Shown in pieces: positions 61,327 through 64,000 of a stretch of DNA of 64,000 nucleotides (the first letter of the stretch is position 1; every line of letters starts with the position of its first letter). A program made the translations under genes and the position numbers. Source of the stretch: Cinclus cinclus (Eukaryota; Chordata; Aves; Passeriformes; Cinclidae); contig NC_085053.1 of NCBI RefSeq assembly GCF_963662255.1, positions 62,001-126,000 of the forward strand, read 5' to 3'. Under the pieces are notes generated by a model, which was not told where the DNA came from, did not search any database, and saw only the letters and a list, made by a program, of their open reading frames with translations.

Positions 61327-63416
61327 AGTAAAAGCCCTCTGATACTGGAGTAAAGTTGAAGAATAAAAGCATTGTTCATTTTAGTTTATTTTTGAATAGT
61401 TGTTTAAGATGGGAAGTTAATACACTTTTGTGCAAAATCATGGTGTTGACCAGAAGATTTAAGATGGTCCCACTTAACATCTGTGTAGTTTATCTGTAAA
61501 CAGGGGAAGCAAAGGAAGAATTATGAGGAGTCATTGGCTTGTTTTCTTCATGCAGCTTTAGGCTCAGTGCAAGAGACATTTTACTTTCTGAAACCCCAGA
61601 AAGGCTTTTTGGACATGAAGAGCATCATGGTGACTGGAGAGGAAAAAATTCTTTCATGTAAGTTCAAAAAATTCAGAAGTGCCATGTAGGCAAGAGAAGA
61701 TGACACACTTGGACTACATTAAAAAAAACAAAAAGCCAAAACCCACCACACCAGTAATAAGCCAGATTGAGGAACTGACCATCAGGAAAAGAGATTTTTA
61801 AAAACCAAAGAGAAAACCCTACCAAAAACCTAAAAAAAGCCCCCCCCCCCCCCCCTCACATTAATAAAAATCCTAAACCCAAAACTCCCAAAAACTGCCA
61901 AGAAAAGGACAGGGTGCTTTGCAGGCAGGAGTTGCTCTTCTATTCTGGAGGAGGGTGGAAAGGGTGGGTGTGATAGAAATTCTTCTCCTGTCTTCATGAG
62001 AGTAAACATTCACAATTTATCATTGTCTAGGGGGAGAATTGCTTGTACAGCTGCTAGTAACAAATAAAAGCATATTTAAAGATAATAAGAATAGGCAAGG
62101 TGGGCTTTGTTATTTTGGCAAGAACAGCCTCTCGGGCATGACCCCACCACACTGAGCAGGGCTGGTGGGGGTTTACCAAAACTTATACGGCACAGAGACC
62201 CAGAGGCAGCAGCTCCCAAGCTGGAGGGACAAGTCCCCTGCTGGAGTGTCTTCAAGGAGAGTATCTTATCTGCCAGTATTTATTAACATTTCCTTACTCC
62301 TGAGGATTGAATACAGAGCCCTCAGAAATAGTCATTGCCAGAGATACTGAACCGCGGAATGCAACCTGTTCACGACTGTAAGGACCTGATTCCAGGAAGA
62401 CCACTTTGTTACCGCCCTCTGCTTGTTGTCCAATTGCACTTCCATTATCCTGTAGCCAGAAAAGTGATGTGCTTACTCTTTTAACTCTTAGAGAATGAGT
62501 CAGAGGACTTGTTTAACCTATAAAATATTACAACTTTTTTCCTGTTTGTGATTTCCTGGCTTTATCTTGCTAATCACTGTGTAAACATTGGCCATTACTT
62601 CCAGGTAAACTTATCTGATAGATGTTATATTGCATAAAATTAATGTTTTACATTATTAACCAAAATGTTTATTGAATCCTCAGTTTATAGGGATGAGACT
62701 AGGAATCTTATACAGGAGGATGCATTCAAGGTCTGAGTGACTTCCTCTAGCATATGTGACTAGCTTTACCAGCAAACTCATAACAAAAACATGCTGCAGT
62801 CCTGTCAAAGTCCATGAAAAAAGTCCTTAAAATGTAGCTGAAGAGCAGAGACCTCATTCTCTGGATGAGTACAGCAGTTCTTGCCTTCAGCTGCCTACAG
62901 GGATGAGAACGCAGCTGCCAGCACCCAAGCCCCTGTCAAGATGTGCAGCATATCAGGTCAAGATGAACTAAATTTGTTGGCTTAGGCTGTGAGGTTTCAG
63001 CAGTTGTTCCATTATCAACTGAGTCATCCCTGCAATAGGAAAGGAAAGCTGAAAGAATAAATTAGGTATCAGGACACAAACTGGTCCTCCTTCTATTAAG
63101 GGAAAGATAAAATTTAGAGGTAATTTGAGAACATAACTGCAAGACAGCAGAATGGTAGCAGCAAAATGCAGGAGTCAGAAAAAAGGCAAAGAGACATCGA
63201 GAAGATCAGGAAGGATACTGGTTTAAGACATGGGCTCCTTGTTTTCAAGTGTGTGCATATTTAGAGTGGAATAGGAAATGGGAGGCCAGTTTTGGACTAG
63301 TAATTTGGTAAGCAGTTCCTTTAAGGATGAATTGGTCAGTTTTATAATGCCCGTGCTCACCACCAAGGCTTGCTGCATAGCTTTGAGCTGTACATATTAA
63401 AGAAGGGCTGTAGGGC
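61327..63416. other. Non-coding DNA, including a possible 3' UTR
   Basis: No coding structure was seen. A 15-base C run lies at 61841-61855. On the minus strand an AATAAA near 62670 could serve as poly(A) signal for the putative exon ending at 63417. Confidence 0.4.
61841..61855 (+). repeat. Poly(C) run of 15
   Basis: A homopolymer within A/C-rich low-complexity sequence (61720-61890). Confidence 0.9.
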
Positions 63417-63675
63417 TTAGAGTGTTCTTGCAAAGACATGTCTTTTTTCTCCACAGAAACATTTTCCCTTCTTTTTGTGAGAGAAAAGGGAACTTAAGGT
63501 ATAGGGACAGCACGTGTGGATTGCACCAAGTACTATAAATGCTACAAATACTGAAGACAGGAGTAAGTGAAAGATAAGCAGGAGGAAATACACCAAATTC
63601 TGCTGGTCCATCTCCATGAGCCTGGAGAGCTCAGACTGTAGGTGAGACAGTTCCTTTCCGTAGAACACTCCTGAG
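63417..63675 (-). CDS. Possible terminal exon of an unrecognised membrane protein
   Basis: An open minus-strand segment of 85 codons follows a good 3' splice site (ATTTCTGCTCAG|CTCAGG). It reads GKELSHLQSELSRLMEMDQ, a leucine-heptad stretch suited to a short coiled coil. Next comes a strong single membrane segment (LVYFLLLIFHLLLSSVFVAF), then a cysteine- and lysine-rich tail (KKKGKCFCGEKRH) ending at 63417. A candidate 36-nt exon lies about 85 nt upstream. The order coil, membrane anchor, short basic tail is coherent for a tail-anchored protein, but I do not recognise the family. The rest of the gene would lie beyond the window, and chance cannot be excluded. Confidence 0.3.
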
Positions 63676-63760
63676 CTGAGCAGAAATGGCAATAAATCTG
63701 AAAAAGCTGCAGTACAAACTGAATGTACTTGTCCACAAAATTTATGAAATTTAGTCTTAC

Positions 63761-63796
63761 CTCATGTTGTCTTGTAAGTTCAGACTGTTTCTTAGC
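63761..63796 (-). CDS. Possible 36-nt upstream exon of the same unrecognised gene
   Basis: Bounded by an acceptor (GGCATCAG|GCTAAG, with a TTGACTAA branch-point-like motif about 20 nt upstream) and a strong donor (CATGAG|GTAAGAC). Ending with two bases of a split codon, it joins the 63417-63675 exon in an open frame. The exon is very short and the call depends on the downstream exon being real. Confidence 0.2.
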
Positions 63797-64000
63797 CTGA
63801 TGCCAAAATTTAGTCAACAAGGTGTGTTTTAGAGAGTAATTGGATGTGGAAAGAAAATATTTTCATGGGCTTCAGATACACTTTTCATTCCATCCCCTTT
63901 CTTAAACTGCTATTGAGGATGTGCTGCTATTACTGGAAATTAATACATCATTTTTAGACAGAACTATATTACTATTTGGTAAGGCATACTGTAGCAGTCA

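Noticed and set aside
50600..64000. Search for neighbouring RGS-family exons expected upstream of RGS2 in vertebrates
   Set aside because: No segment with RGS-domain motifs was found on either strand within the window.

Overview
The window looks like vertebrate nuclear DNA, most likely from a bird and possibly a songbird. The evidence is one intron-containing RGS2 gene, two short 3' ends of CR1 (the dominant avian LINE), and several solo LTRs of avian endogenous-retrovirus type in otherwise repeat-poor DNA. The species cannot be fixed from the sequence alone. There is no bacterial-style gene layout, and nearly all short open frames in the window are chance.

The one gene I can support firmly is RGS2, on the minus strand. 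It has five coding exons between 43902 and 41761 that join with consensus splice sites into a 211-residue protein, the same length as human RGS2. Its CpG-rich promoter and 5' leader lie at about 43903-44060. A 15-bp minisatellite directly abuts the start codon. The 3' UTR runs to a poly(A) signal at 41009-41014.

Layout: 1 to about 3.3 kb is a strongly G-depleted, A-rich tract that probably continues left of the window, with a few islands of normal composition, one of which looks like a minus-strand solo LTR. From 3.3 to 41 kb the sequence is non-coding, with solo LTRs at 13.48-13.91 kb and 29.56-30.43 kb, a weaker LTR candidate near 20.4-20.95 kb, CR1 copies at 30.9 and 39.9 kb, and a GC-rich island at 35.9-36.5 kb. 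RGS2 occupies 41.0-44.06 kb. From 44 to 64 kb the sequence is again mostly non-coding, with an unexplained 254-codon frame at 46 kb, a 1.49-kb LTR at 49.06-50.54 kb, an LTR at 60.9-61.3 kb, and a possible 3' end of an unrecognised membrane protein at 63.4-63.8 kb.

The most unusual item is the G-depleted tract. By my hand count G is about 4% of bases in 1261-1920, and no GG dinucleotide remains there. This resembles dense G-to-A DNA editing of the APOBEC type. The spared islands, however, carry promoter, poly(A) and splice-like signals on the opposite strand. That is not what simple editing of a plus-sense retroelement predicts, and it deserves a check.
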